Of a stretch of 64,000 nt of DNA, positions 43,638-52,785 are shown piece by piece. Under the pieces are notes generated by a model. The model had not been told where the DNA came from. It was given only the letters and a program-made list of their open reading frames with translations, and made no database searches. Source of the stretch: Emticicia fluvialis (GTDB lineage Bacteria; Bacteroidota; Bacteroidia; Cytophagales; Spirosomataceae); the NCBI RefSeq assembly GCF_024793945.1, contig NZ_JANUSD010000010.1:62001-126000 (forward strand), in the 5' to 3' direction. Both the position numbers and the translations under genes were made by a program. Within the stretch, counting starts at the first letter, position 1; every line of letters begins with the position of its first letter.

Positions 43638-45191
43638 TCAACGTTTAAAATCGAGATCCTGAAAATCGAAGCTAAAATCGGTGAGGGGCGATATGGCCAA
43701 CATCTTAAACCCTGAACCCTTGCCGTCTTTGTCTAGCTCAAAGGTTACATAGGCGTCTGCATCCAGGCTGCGGTCTACCCATTTTACAATAAAAGTATTA
43801 CCCTTGTAAGGAAACATCTCGCCATTGAGCAGGTACGAGCGCTTCGATGTAAACCATAGTTTGCCGTTTTTCATTCCTATTTCGGCATCTCCAAACCACT
43901 GGTCGTGGTAAGTGCCTGTGAAAAGGCTATTATCCATTCTGGTGGCGTTCTTTTGTTGGGCTTCAATGTCTTTCCAGATATCGTCGGTTATCTTTTTGGC
44001 GTTTGCCAGGCCTTGTAAAACGCGGTCGTGGTTTTCTTTTACGCGGTCTATGCCTTTTACACCCAGATAACTGTCTTTAATGGTATTGGTAACAGAAACA
44101 AAAGCTGCTCCCTGCTGCTGGTTGGTAAATACAATAATACCCAGTTTCAGTTCTGGTATCAGTGTTACCTGCGTTACTATACCTGCCAGCCCGCCCGTGT
44201 GCGACGCCTGCTTGTAGCCTTTTACATCTACCAGACCCCAGCCCAGGCCGTAGCTCGAAAAATGCGTATTATATGAGTTAGTACCTCTTACCGGAATTAT
44301 GGTTTGGGGTGTCCACATTTCATCATGCACTGCCTCGCTGAACAACTGCTTGCCATTGCCATACTTCCCGTTGTCCATCTGCATAATTATCCATTTGCTC
44401 ATGTCGGTAATGTTGCTGTAAAGCCCCCCGGCCGAATTGGCTACGTCGCTCCAGTCGCGGCGAATCACCTTAACCGTGCCGTCAACCGGTGCATGCGGGT
44501 CTATCACGTTCGATTTATCTTTCAGCCTGCGGAACGAAGCCGCCGTTTGTGTCATTCCCAGGGGTTGCAGAATCCGTTTTTCAATGAAATCTTCCCACTC
44601 CATACCAGAGGCACGCTTAACCACTTCTCCGGCTACTATATACAGCAGGTTGTCGTAGTCATATTTGGTACGGAAGCTCGACACCGGTTTCAGATAGCGG
44701 AGATTATGGATGATATCCTGTCTGGTAAAATTATTAGAATCAGGCCAGAACATCAGGTCACCGGCACCCAGGCCTAGCCCGCTACGGTGTGTCAGCAGGT
44801 CTTTTATGGTAAATTCTTCCGTTACAAAAGGGTTATACATCTTAAACTCGGGTATGAAATCGCGCACCTTATCGTCCCATTTCAGTTTCTTTTCGTCAAC
44901 CAGCATGCCCAAAGCTGCAGCCGTGAAAGCCTTGCTGTTAGAAGCAATGCCGAAAAGCGTATTTTCGTCAACCTTCTTTCCGGTATTCAACGAACGCACA
45001 CCATAGCCTTTGGCATGAATCACCTTGCCATCTTTTACTACGGCCACGGCAATGCCGGGTACATCAAAAGTTTTCAGGGTGCGCTCAACCAGATTGTCGA
45101 TTTCGACAGAAGTAATGGCTTGTGCCATGCTGTGGCTGAAAGAACCGAGCAAAATACAAACAAGCAGGAAGAAAGGTAAAATCTTCTTCAT
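43638..45191 (-). CDS. Serine hydrolase, class C beta-lactamase fold
   Basis: I start at ATG 45191, giving 517 residues with a signal peptide (KKILPFFLLVCILLGSFSHS, before MAQ). The active-site set is complete: S84-N-S-K87 (ASNSKAFT), Y179-D-N181 and HTG (SHTGGLAG). A C-terminal ~110-residue domain (LFTGTYHDQWFGDAEIGMKN) is of the DUF3471 type. Such proteins are usually penicillin-binding-like esterases or D-amino-acid peptidases rather than true beta-lactamases. It stands next to the DinB-like gene; no resistance context is seen. Confidence 0.9.
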   Translation of the reverse strand: MKKILPFFLLVCILLGSFSHSMAQAITSVEIDNLVERTLKTFDVPGIAVAVVKDGKVIHAKGYGVRSLNTGKKVDENTLFGIASNSKAFTAAALGMLVDEKKLKWDDKVRDFIPEFKMYNPFVTEEFTIKDLLTHRSGLGLGAGDLMFWPDSNNFTRQDIIHNLRYLKPVSSFRTKYDYDNLLYIVAGEVVKRASGMEWEDFIEKRILQPLGMTQTAASFRRLKDKSNVIDPHAPVDGTVKVIRRDWSDVANSAGGLYSNITDMSKWIIMQMDNGKYGNGKQLFSEAVHDEMWTPQTIIPVRGTNSYNTHFSSYGLGWGLVDVKGYKQASHTGGLAGIVTQVTLIPELKLGIIVFTNQQQGAAFVSVTNTIKDSYLGVKGIDRVKENHDRVLQGLANAKKITDDIWKDIEAQQKNATRMDNSLFTGTYHDQWFGDAEIGMKNGKLWFTSKRSYLLNGEMFPYKGNTFIVKWVDRSLDADAYVTFELDKDGKGSGFKMLAISPLTDFSFDFQDLDFKR

Positions 45192-45675
45192 AACGGGCAT
45201 TGGTTTAAGATTGGAGATTGATGAGAAGCCAGACAAAGGCTCTTCGACAAAGATGGCCGAAAACGCACTAATTAGCAAGCAAAAGCATGATTTGTAAAAA
45301 CAACCGCCATGGCTGTTACCGTTTATTGTAAAAATATGTCATTTAACAATTATTAACTATGCTGGCTAAAGCCGGTGCCCTACTTTTGTTTGGTTAATGG
45401 CAGCATTAACCATTTATGAAAAAGCTATATTATAAAAGGGAGTCCTGTTTTGTGTGGTTAATTAAAAAATCACATAGAACAGGATTCTTTGTTTTGCCCC
45501 TCATACAGGTTTCTTACAATACCCAATGGCCTTTGAATCAGCTATTAAGCCCAAAGCTGATTGCCTGTATAGCCTATGCACCATTAATGACATTGCTCAT
45601 AAAAGGCATTAAAAACAAAATAATTTGACCTACTTTGCGTGTTATAATTTATATTTGCAGCAAAATGTAAGATAC
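45192..45675. other. Divergent leader of the copper locus, hairpin-rich
   Basis: The region has several small stems: GGCTAAAGCC near 45364, GGTTAATG/CATTAACC at 45391-45411, and a longer imperfect pair (GTCCTGTTTTGTGTG with CACATAGAACAGGAT) at about 45442-45486. A 70-codon frame here (45416-45628) crosses this last stem and shows no domain, so I do not call it. The promoter at 45624-45657 lies at the right end. Confidence 0.5.
45624..45657 (+). promoter_or_regulatory. Bacteroidota-type promoter (TTTG-N22-TATATTTG)
   Basis: TTTG at 45624-45627 and TATATTTG at 45650-45657 match the -33 and -7 elements of the Bacteroidota housekeeping promoter, 22 bases apart. Transcription would begin a few bases before the small cysteine protein, which points to a start at the TTG at 45676 with a very short leader. 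Confidence 0.6.
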
Positions 45676-46053
45676 TTGAGAAAAGCAATTGCCATATTAC
45701 TCCTGTTTTCGGTAATGGTTCGCCCTTTTACTCAGGCTTATTATTTGATTGATTATCAGCTTCGTCAGGATTTCATCGCCAGAACTTTATGTATCAACAA
45801 GGCGAAACCCCAGCTTAATTGTAACGGAAAGTGTTATCTGGCCAAGCGCCTTCAGGCCGCTGAAGAGCGCGATACCAAAGCCCAACATCATATTCTTGAT
45901 AAATATGAGCTGCCTGGGCTGATATGCCACGACCTGCCGGTGGCGTATTTCCAACCTCCGTTTACCGAAAAACTAACTGCTGCTTACAACTACGCCAACT
46001 TGTATGCAGGCAGGTTTGCCATTTCTGTTTTTCATCCCCCTTGCCAGGCTTAA
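45676..46053 (+). CDS. Small exported cysteine protein, paralogue 1
   Basis: From TTG 45676 it has 125 residues: an N-terminal signal-type helix (RKAIAILLLFSVMVRPF), then a motif C39-x9-C49-x3-C53 in LCINKAKPQLNCNGKCYLAK. The next gene has the same spacing and the same NKxxPxxxCxGKCYLAKxLxAAE words, so the two arose by duplication. The frame extends upstream to 45625, but that part overlaps the promoter. I do not know a named function; the cysteine set and position before a copper-type operon suggest metal binding or a metal-responsive switch. Confidence 0.7.
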   Translation: MRKAIAILLLFSVMVRPFTQAYYLIDYQLRQDFIARTLCINKAKPQLNCNGKCYLAKRLQAAEERDTKAQHHILDKYELPGLICHDLPVAYFQPPFTEKLTAAYNYANLYAGRFAISVFHPPCQA

Positions 46054-46247
46054 GCTGCCTTAGCTTGTCTTTTACCAGCACTTGTCATAATGCCTGATGC
46101 AATGCCTCATTGCCGGTGCAAAACCTGCTGCTAACCAAAAGACCCAATTTAATCTATACCCTTTATTGGCCAACTGGCATTTGCTAGTTATTGTATTATT
46201 ACAGCGGCCGGTAGTGGGGTAATTAATTACCAAACCAATCATATTTT

Positions 46248-46640
46248 GTGTTGAAACATCTGAAGCAAATAGGAACACTGCTGCTTTGTGGCCTGCTGTT
46301 TATGCGGGTTATGGTGGCGCCTGTTATCTTTTTGCAGTATGAGTTCAACAAAGAATATATTATCAAAAATTATTGTATTAATAAAAACCGCCCGGAAATG
46401 CATTGCGACGGCAAGTGTTATCTGGCAAAAAAACTGAAGGCTGCTGAACAAAATGAAGATAATCAGTCGAAAATTCAGGTTTTCAAACTGATGATTGAGG
46501 TTTATCAGCAGGCCTGCGCCAGCTTTTCTCCGCTTACTACCATCACACCATCACACACACTTGCTTGTTTTGTTTACAGTAATGTTTACCATTACGATTT
46601 TGTTTTTTCAATGCTGAAGCCTCCTAGGGAAATTGTTTAG
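46248..46640 (+). CDS. Small exported cysteine protein, paralogue 2
   Basis: This 130-residue protein starts with GTG at 46248 (a TTG follows at once). An N-terminal helix (IGTLLLCGLLFMRVMVAPV) precedes C43-x9-C53-x3-C57 in YCINKNRPEMHCDGKCYLAK. The tail is helical and includes two Ser/Thr-Pro-His words. It is the duplicate of the gene at 45676-46053 and sits between it and the TonB receptor. Function unknown; a role in copper handling is inferred from context only. Confidence 0.72.
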   Translation: MLKHLKQIGTLLLCGLLFMRVMVAPVIFLQYEFNKEYIIKNYCINKNRPEMHCDGKCYLAKKLKAAEQNEDNQSKIQVFKLMIEVYQQACASFSPLTTITPSHTLACFVYSNVYHYDFVFSMLKPPREIV

Positions 46641-46779
46641 TGAATTAGTGATTGAACGCATGAGTGATTATTTGTTTGAACAGCTTTTTAGTAGAATTAC
46701 CGCCACCTCATTTTAAGGTAGCTCGCGTACATTCCTGCTGATAATCTGGTCTATTCATTAATCATTTGATCACTAATTC
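46640..46779. repeat. Inverted repeat of the GTGAATTAGTGAT family
   Basis: GTGAATTAGTGATTGA at 46640 and its near complement TTTGATCACTAATTCAC ending near 46780 enclose about 90 bases. The same words build the arms of the large element at 59452-60023. The right arm overlaps the upstream extension of the receptor frame, which supports the later receptor start at 46826. Confidence 0.7.
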
Positions 46780-46825
46780 ACACAATTACCTAATACAAAC
46801 CTTATTCATTGAAAAAGAATCCGTA

Positions 46826-49192
46826 ATGAAACTACGTATAACATTATTTTTCCTGTTTTTAGTTATTCAGCATACCAGGGCGCAACGCCTTATTAAAGGC
46901 AAGGTTTATGATGCCCAAACCAAAGAGGCCATAACCGGTGCCAGCATTAAAGCCAAAGGGCAAACCAACGGCACGATTACCGATAATCAGGGAGGTTTCA
47001 GCCTGAAAGCCGATACCGACGAGATACAGATTTCGATGATAGGTTACAGGCCTTTAACCCTGCCCGTAGGCACTAATCAAAATATAACAGCCGCCCTTGA
47101 AACAGCCGTTGAAGACTTGCAAACCGTAGTAGTAACAGGAAACCGGGAGGCAAGCCTGCGCACAGAAACACCCATTGCGATATCTAAACTTACACCGAAG
47201 CAAATTGAAGAGGCCAAGCCCATTGCCATTTATGAGGTAATTAACAAAATGCCGGGCGTAATGATGGTGAACCTCAACAACGAGCAACACATGATGGCCA
47301 TACGCCAGCCCATGACCACCAACGGCTATTATCTGTATATGGAAGACGGCCTGCCCATACGCCCGATGGGGGTGTTTAACCACAACGCCCTGCTGGAAAT
47401 GAACCAGTTTACCGTTAGTTCAATAGAGGTGGTAAAAGGCCCGGTTTCATCTATTTACGGGCCAGAGGCTGTGGGTGGTGTGGTAAACTTTATTACACAG
47501 CGGCCTACGGCCGTACCTACCGCCCGCATTGGTATACAGGCCGACCAATGGGGCTTTAAAAGAATACAATATGGCGCAGGGGCAACGATTGGCAAGTTTG
47601 GCATTTATCTGGGTGGCCTGGTAGCCGACCAGAAGGATTCGTGGATGGCCAGTTCAAACTATACCAAAAACGCGCAGTATGCCCGTCTGGAGTATCACTT
47701 CAACCCGAAAACACGCCTGATTTATACTTTATCGTACAGCGATTACAACTCGCAAACCAGCGGTAGTGTAGACAGCGTGGCGTTTTTCAGCCGGAAATAC
47801 GTAAGTACTACCGACTTTACCTACAGGAAATCATACTCGGTGCGTACGAGGCTTACGCTTGAAAAAGACTGGGCAGCAGGCGGGCAATCTTTTGTTACCG
47901 TATTTGCCCGCGACAATAAACTGGGGCAGAACCCAAGCTATGGTATCAGGTGGACGAGCGGCGCAAGCACAGCACGTGGAGAAATCAATTCAAGCAATTT
48001 CAGAAGCATGGGCGTGGTGGCGCAACATACGCAGCCGTTCAGATTCCTGAACTCAAAGGCCATTATTGGCGCCAGCATGGACTACTCGCCTACCGACTAC
48101 TGGTCGTACCAAATTGATTTGAATGCCCAGTTACGTGCCGATAAGAAATCGGTAGAAAAATATACCATTGCCAAAGAAAGACCAGATATTAAAATTGCAG
48201 ATTACGATGCCAACATCCGCAATTCGGCGGTGTATCTGCAATATGATTTTGAGCCACTAAAAAACCTGCGGGTTTCAGCAGGCCTTAGGTACGACAACCT
48301 TTCTTTTGATTACGTAAACAATCTGGATGTGGACGCCAGCGGTAACGGCATTGGCGGAGCCAAAACCTATACTAAAACCACACCGAAAATAGGTATAACC
48401 TATGACCTCGGCAAAGGTAAAGGGCTGTATGCCAATTACTCAAAAGGTTTTGCGCCGTCTGGTCTTACGGCCATTTTCCGCAAAAGACCAACCCCTGCCC
48501 CTAACGGAGATTTGTTTTATTATAACCTGATTCCGGCTACTTTTAATAATGCCGAAATTGGCGGCTGGGCCTCATTATTTAAAAACAAGGTATATGTAGA
48601 TGCCTCATTCTACCAGATGCTGGGCTTCAATGAACTGCTGAACATTCGCCAGCCGGATAACTCGACCGACTATCAGGCAGCCGGAAAAACCCTGCATAAA
48701 GGTATTGAGCTGGGCATCACCTATAAGCCTGCAGCGCAATTGTTTATACGTGGTGGAGGCACTTATGCCATACACCGGTTTGAAGAGTTTATACTAAGCC
48801 AGCGGGCATCTGACGCCATTAAAGACGTAAATGGTAAAGATATGCCGTCTGCACCACGCTGGTTATGGAATGCCGAGGTAAGTTATTACCCCAAATGGCT
48901 GAAAGGACTACGCAGCGCCATTGAATGGCAGCATGTAGGCCAATGGTATCAGAACCAGATTAACACGTTGAGTTATGGCGGATATGACCTGCTGAATTTC
49001 AGAGTTGGGTATCAATGGAAAGGCATTGAGGTATTTACCAATATCATGAACCTGACCAACGCTCTTTATGCCACCAATGCCAGCAGAGGCAATGCTTTAA
49101 CCGACCGCACTACTTTTACCGCCGCCGCCCCCCGAACATTTGTAATGGGTGTGCAGTATGGCTTTACCGGGAAACGGAAAGAAAACAAATAG
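46826..49192 (+). CDS. TonB-dependent outer membrane receptor, probably for copper
   Basis: From ATG 46826 it has 788 residues: a signal peptide (LRITLFFLFLVIQHTRAQ), a carboxypeptidase-regulatory-like domain (about 20-100), plug (about 115-230) and a 22-strand-type barrel ending YGFTGK. The plug has an unusual Met/His-rich stretch, NKMPGVMMV and EQHMMAIRQPM, where siderophore receptors have the IRG motif, and PMGVFNHNALLEMNQF after it. Such ligands suit Cu(I). No STN domain is present. It heads a run whose other members are copper-linked, so copper or a copper chelate is the likely cargo; this is inference from context and residues. Confidence 0.88.
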   Translation: MKLRITLFFLFLVIQHTRAQRLIKGKVYDAQTKEAITGASIKAKGQTNGTITDNQGGFSLKADTDEIQISMIGYRPLTLPVGTNQNITAALETAVEDLQTVVVTGNREASLRTETPIAISKLTPKQIEEAKPIAIYEVINKMPGVMMVNLNNEQHMMAIRQPMTTNGYYLYMEDGLPIRPMGVFNHNALLEMNQFTVSSIEVVKGPVSSIYGPEAVGGVVNFITQRPTAVPTARIGIQADQWGFKRIQYGAGATIGKFGIYLGGLVADQKDSWMASSNYTKNAQYARLEYHFNPKTRLIYTLSYSDYNSQTSGSVDSVAFFSRKYVSTTDFTYRKSYSVRTRLTLEKDWAAGGQSFVTVFARDNKLGQNPSYGIRWTSGASTARGEINSSNFRSMGVVAQHTQPFRFLNSKAIIGASMDYSPTDYWSYQIDLNAQLRADKKSVEKYTIAKERPDIKIADYDANIRNSAVYLQYDFEPLKNLRVSAGLRYDNLSFDYVNNLDVDASGNGIGGAKTYTKTTPKIGITYDLGKGKGLYANYSKGFAPSGLTAIFRKRPTPAPNGDLFYYNLIPATFNNAEIGGWASLFKNKVYVDASFYQMLGFNELLNIRQPDNSTDYQAAGKTLHKGIELGITYKPAAQLFIRGGGTYAIHRFEEFILSQRASDAIKDVNGKDMPSAPRWLWNAEVSYYPKWLKGLRSAIEWQHVGQWYQNQINTLSYGGYDLLNFRVGYQWKGIEVFTNIMNLTNALYATNASRGNALTDRTTFTAAAPRTFVMGVQYGFTGKRKENK

Positions 49193-49285
49193 TCTAACGA
49201 ATGGTTTTGGGTAACCTGCCTTTGGAGGGTCGGCTTATGGTCGGCCTTCCGTTTCCCACTTCATTTATTCAAAAAATTAAACTCT

Positions 49286-50452
49286 ATGAAAAACGTACTC
49301 ATTTATCTGGCAATCATTGGTTTGTTTTCTTTCCGGAAGGCAAACGACGAAAATCAGATTTCAAGCCCTGCCAATGCAGGGGCCATACCTTCGTTTACTA
49401 CTACAGCCAAAGGCGATATTGTTTTAAGCTGGGTAGAAAAAGATGCCCAAAAGAAAGTGTCGTTTTATTACAGCCTTTTTGATGGCACAGGCTTTGGCAA
49501 ACCCCGCCGGGTACCCATTGTAGATTCAGCGGCTACACATGCGGAAGGCATGCCGAGGCTGAGTATCAAAAAAGATGGGAGCATGATTGTAAGTTTTGAG
49601 CTGAAGAAAGACAACCCCACATCCAGATTCGGATCTGATTTGCTCTATGTTTATTCAGCAGATGGTGTTAACTGGTCGGCGCCGATGTATGTGCAGGCCG
49701 ACAGAGACCCTAAAAAAAGCCATTCGTTCAGCAGGCCGGTACGATTGGCTGATGGCGAAATAGGCATTATATGGCTTGATGAGAAACTGACCGCCAAAGG
49801 CCGAAGTGTAAAATTTGCCAGAACCACACCCGGCAAAGGCTTTGGTGAAGAGAAAATTATAGATAATCAGGCTTGCGAATGCTGCCGCATTGAGGCCATA
49901 ACCGACAAACAGGGAGGTTTGCACATTTTTTACCGCGATATGTATGAAGACGGCTCACGCGATATGAGCTATATACACTCTGCCGATAACGGGTTTACGT
50001 TCAGCAAGCCGAGAAACGTTTATCCGGACAAATGGCAGATAGACGCCTGCCCGCATTCTGGGCCGTCGGCCACTGAAACCACCAAAGGTGTGTGGCTTAC
50101 GTGGTTTACAGGCAAAGAGAAAGCAGCTGGTGTAAAAGTCTGCGACATTGCCACCGGCAAAATTATAAACGCCGAGCTGACCGATGGCGTAAAGCAACCG
50201 CAGCTAACCACCACCACAGCTGGCCTGCCAGTGCTGGCCTTTGCCAAGGGCAGAAACCAGGGCGAAGCGTTTTTTCATTCTATTGCCTTGCGTAAGCTGG
50301 GGGCAAAAGTAAGTACCACTTACATTACCGAGCCCCTGGCCGACTGCAGCTACCCTGCCCTGATAGCAAACGGCAACAGCGTATTGGTGGCTTTTGAAAA
50401 ACGTATCGACGGCCAGCCACAGGTTATTGCATGGAAGAAAATTCAATTTTAA
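49286..50452 (+). CDS. Secreted sialidase-like beta-propeller protein with CxCC motif
   Basis: The product has 388 residues with a weak signal (KNVLIYLAIIGLFSF) and repeated BNR/Asp-box-type blades (SADGVNWSAPMYV, SADNGFTFSKPRNVY). A true sialidase active site (arginine triad with FRIP) is not evident. Notable are C197-E-C199-C200 in NQACECCRIEA and C255/H257 in DACPHSGP, which could bind metal or haem-free copper. It lies between the receptor and the MbnP-like gene, 12 bases before the latter, so it is probably a co-translated periplasmic copper protein rather than a glycosidase. Function unproven. Confidence 0.72.
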   Translation: MKNVLIYLAIIGLFSFRKANDENQISSPANAGAIPSFTTTAKGDIVLSWVEKDAQKKVSFYYSLFDGTGFGKPRRVPIVDSAATHAEGMPRLSIKKDGSMIVSFELKKDNPTSRFGSDLLYVYSADGVNWSAPMYVQADRDPKKSHSFSRPVRLADGEIGIIWLDEKLTAKGRSVKFARTTPGKGFGEEKIIDNQACECCRIEAITDKQGGLHIFYRDMYEDGSRDMSYIHSADNGFTFSKPRNVYPDKWQIDACPHSGPSATETTKGVWLTWFTGKEKAAGVKVCDIATGKIINAELTDGVKQPQLTTTTAGLPVLAFAKGRNQGEAFFHSIALRKLGAKVSTTYITEPLADCSYPALIANGNSVLVAFEKRIDGQPQVIAWKKIQF

Positions 50453-50463
50453 AAATCAATCAG

Positions 50464-51276
50464 ATGAAAAAAATAGTATTCTTTTTACTTTGTGCGGCCA
50501 GCATGGCACATGCACAAAAGAAAGGCTCATTCAGTTTACATTTCGACAATTTTGTTGGCGCAGAGCCATTGGCTTTAAAAACTACCCGCTATACTAATGC
50601 CGCCGGAAACGAGTTTTCTGTTTCGCTTTTTCAGTATTATATCAGTAATATAAGCCTCATCAAAAAAGACGGCTCTATTTATACCTTACCGCAAGACCAG
50701 TCGTATTTTCTGATTCGTGAAAATAATGAAGCCACAAAAACCATTACGCTTACAGATATTCCGAAAGGGAAATACAAGGGCATCAGCTTTACAATTGGCA
50801 TAGACAGCGCCAGAAGCGCATCAGACATCAGCCAGCGCAAAGGTTGCCTTGACGTGGCCGGCGAAGCACGAGATATGTACTGGGCCTGGAACTCAGGCTA
50901 CATTTTTGTAAAAATGGAGGGAACCTCTCCACAATCTACCGGAAAGAATAATATTTTTATGTACCATATCGGTTTGTTTGGCGGCATAGGAGATAAAAAA
51001 ACGCTAAACAACATTAAGCAAACCACACTGAGCTTTGGTGGCGAAGAGCTGCGCATAAAAGGAGGCGCCACCCCTTTGGCAATATTCATAAAAGCCGATG
51101 CACTTAAACTGATGAACGGCCCGAACAATGTTGATATGGCCAAAAACGCAACGGTTATGGGTGGGCCGTACTCGGCCACTATTGCCAATAACTACCAAAC
51201 GATGTTTTCTTTTGGTGGCCTGAAACCCGTGCCGGTTGCAGTGGTAGATCAATCAGTAACCACAGGGACGAAATAA
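50464..51276 (+). CDS. MbnP-like copper-binding periplasmic protein
   Basis: From ATG 50464 it has 270 residues and a signal peptide (KKIVFFLLCAASMAHAQ). The body matches the MbnP family: FSLHFDNFVGAEPLAL, SLFQYYISNISLI and the key MYWAWNSGYIFVKMEG at 138-153 with W140 and W142. In studied MbnP proteins a tryptophan is oxidised to kynurenine by the diheme partner MbnH, creating a copper site. The next gene is a diheme peroxidase, exactly as in MbnP-MbnH pairs, and starts 3 bases after this stop. The family was first noted with methanobactin operons but also occurs without them; no methanobactin gene is seen here. Confidence 0.85.
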   Translation: MKKIVFFLLCAASMAHAQKKGSFSLHFDNFVGAEPLALKTTRYTNAAGNEFSVSLFQYYISNISLIKKDGSIYTLPQDQSYFLIRENNEATKTITLTDIPKGKYKGISFTIGIDSARSASDISQRKGCLDVAGEARDMYWAWNSGYIFVKMEGTSPQSTGKNNIFMYHIGLFGGIGDKKTLNNIKQTTLSFGGEELRIKGGATPLAIFIKADALKLMNGPNNVDMAKNATVMGGPYSATIANNYQTMFSFGGLKPVPVAVVDQSVTTGTK

Positions 51277-51279
51277 GAC

Positions 51280-52785
51280 ATGAAACCTGGAATCAGAATC
51301 GGGTTGCTTTTTGTGGCTATTATGGCGGTATTTCTGTCTTTCAGGGGTGCGCAAGACCCCGGCTTGTTTTCGGTTCCGTCTAATTTTCCGGAGCCGCGCT
51401 ACCGCTTTGCCGATAATCCGCTCACAACCGCGGGTGTTGAGCTGGGCAAAACGCTGTTTTATGATGCCGTGTTATCAAGCGACAACACCGTCAGCTGCGG
51501 CAGTTGCCATCAGCAGCCTGCGGGGTTTACCCAGCATGGGCATGAATTTAGCCACGGCGTAGACGACCAACTCACCAAGCGTAATTCAATGCCGCTCTTT
51601 AACCTGGCCTGGGCCGATAGTTTCGGATGGGATGGCGGCGTGCATGACCTGGACCTCTTTGCGGTTTCGCCCATTACTAATCCGGTAGAAATGAATGAGT
51701 CCATCGGTAACGTATTGCTTAAACTTCGCCAAAACCCGCAGTACCCGGCTCTGTTCAGAAAGGCTTTCGGGAGCGAAGAAATCAGCACTGACAGGTTTCT
51801 GAAGGCGTTGTCGCAATTTATGCTTACCATGGTTTCTGCCAATTCAAGGTATGACCGTTACATGCGCAGCGAAGGCGAAGAACTGACACCCGTTGAACTG
51901 GAAGGAATGGCACTCTTTAAACAGAAATGCGCCGGATGCCATTCTGGCGAACTTTTTACAGATTACAGATTCAGAAACAACGGCTTACCTGATCTGAAAC
52001 AAGACGACCAGGGACGATTTGAAGTAAACCAGAATGAGAACGACAAATTCAAGTTCAAGGTGCCTTCACTCCGGAATCTTTCTTTTACATCGCCCTATAT
52101 GCATGACGGCCGGTTCAGAACACTGGAAGAAGTGTTGAATCACTATGCGGGAAGCGTACAAAAAACATCATACCTGGCCCCCCAACTGTTACAGGATGGT
52201 TTACCGGGTATAACGCTGGGGTTAGCAGAACAGCAAAAAATAATTGCTTTTCTGAAAACGCTGGACGACCCCGACTTTATTGCCAGCCAACGGTTTTCTG
52301 AAAGCAGTTTGGCAACGGCTTTGGTTAAAAAGGATATTCATACCGAGGTGGCTGATTTTAAATTGCAATCGGCTGCAGACAAAAGAGCTTTTGCAGAGTT
52401 AGTTGCCATTTACTGGCAGGTAAAGGCGGCTATCAAAAACAAGCAGACTAGGCAGGCCGCTCTAGCAGCAGGCAACCTGGCAACGCGTGTAAATGCGCTA
52501 GTTTTGTCTCAAAATCAGGAGCCAAAAGAGGCTTTTTTAAAGAAATATAAAGCGAAAATCAGTTTTGATTGCGAGCATATTATTGAAGGCGAATACTCAA
52601 CAGAACACCAGACCGACCACTTTTATGAATTGTCTAAAAGTATGTTTGTTTTGCTGGCCTCTTTTAAGGCAGGCCATAACAAACTTTATTATTTTACCTG
52701 CGCGGGGTCTGACCAAAACTGGCTTGGAAACCAGGCAGGCGAAAGAATGGGTAATTGTGAGTCGATAAAAACAGAAAAACTATGA
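51280..52785 (+). CDS. Diheme cytochrome c peroxidase (MbnH/MauG-like) with DUF3347-like C-terminus
   Basis: This 501-residue protein has two haem sites, C73-G-S-C76-H77 and C217-A-G-C220-H221, plus SPYMHDGRF near 271-279, all in a typical bacterial diheme peroxidase core of about 335 residues. A further ~160 residues follow; IYWQVKAAIKNKQTRQAALA and HFYELSKSMFVLLASFKAGH, then LYYFTCAGSDQNWLG and MGNCES, resemble the DUF3347 domain of Bacteroidota copper-efflux proteins. A peroxidase-DUF3347 fusion is unusual. The N-terminus is a signal anchor (IGLLFVAIMAVFLSF). It follows the MbnP-like gene and overlaps the YHS gene by 4 bases, so it probably modifies or loads the MbnP-like protein. Confidence 0.85.
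   Translation: MKPGIRIGLLFVAIMAVFLSFRGAQDPGLFSVPSNFPEPRYRFADNPLTTAGVELGKTLFYDAVLSSDNTVSCGSCHQQPAGFTQHGHEFSHGVDDQLTKRNSMPLFNLAWADSFGWDGGVHDLDLFAVSPITNPVEMNESIGNVLLKLRQNPQYPALFRKAFGSEEISTDRFLKALSQFMLTMVSANSRYDRYMRSEGEELTPVELEGMALFKQKCAGCHSGELFTDYRFRNNGLPDLKQDDQGRFEVNQNENDKFKFKVPSLRNLSFTSPYMHDGRFRTLEEVLNHYAGSVQKTSYLAPQLLQDGLPGITLGLAEQQKIIAFLKTLDDPDFIASQRFSESSLATALVKKDIHTEVADFKLQSAADKRAFAELVAIYWQVKAAIKNKQTRQAALAAGNLATRVNALVLSQNQEPKEAFLKKYKAKISFDCEHIIEGEYSTEHQTDHFYELSKSMFVLLASFKAGHNKLYYFTCAGSDQNWLGNQAGERMGNCESIKTEKL

Noticed and set aside
43638..45191. Antibiotic-resistance beta-lactamase
   Set aside because: The fold and SxxK/YxN/HTG set are present, but the DUF3471-type C-terminus and context fit the general serine hydrolases of this fold.
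45416..45628. 70-codon plus-strand frame before the copper locus
   Set aside because: It runs through a hairpin and into the promoter of the next gene, with no recognisable protein pattern.
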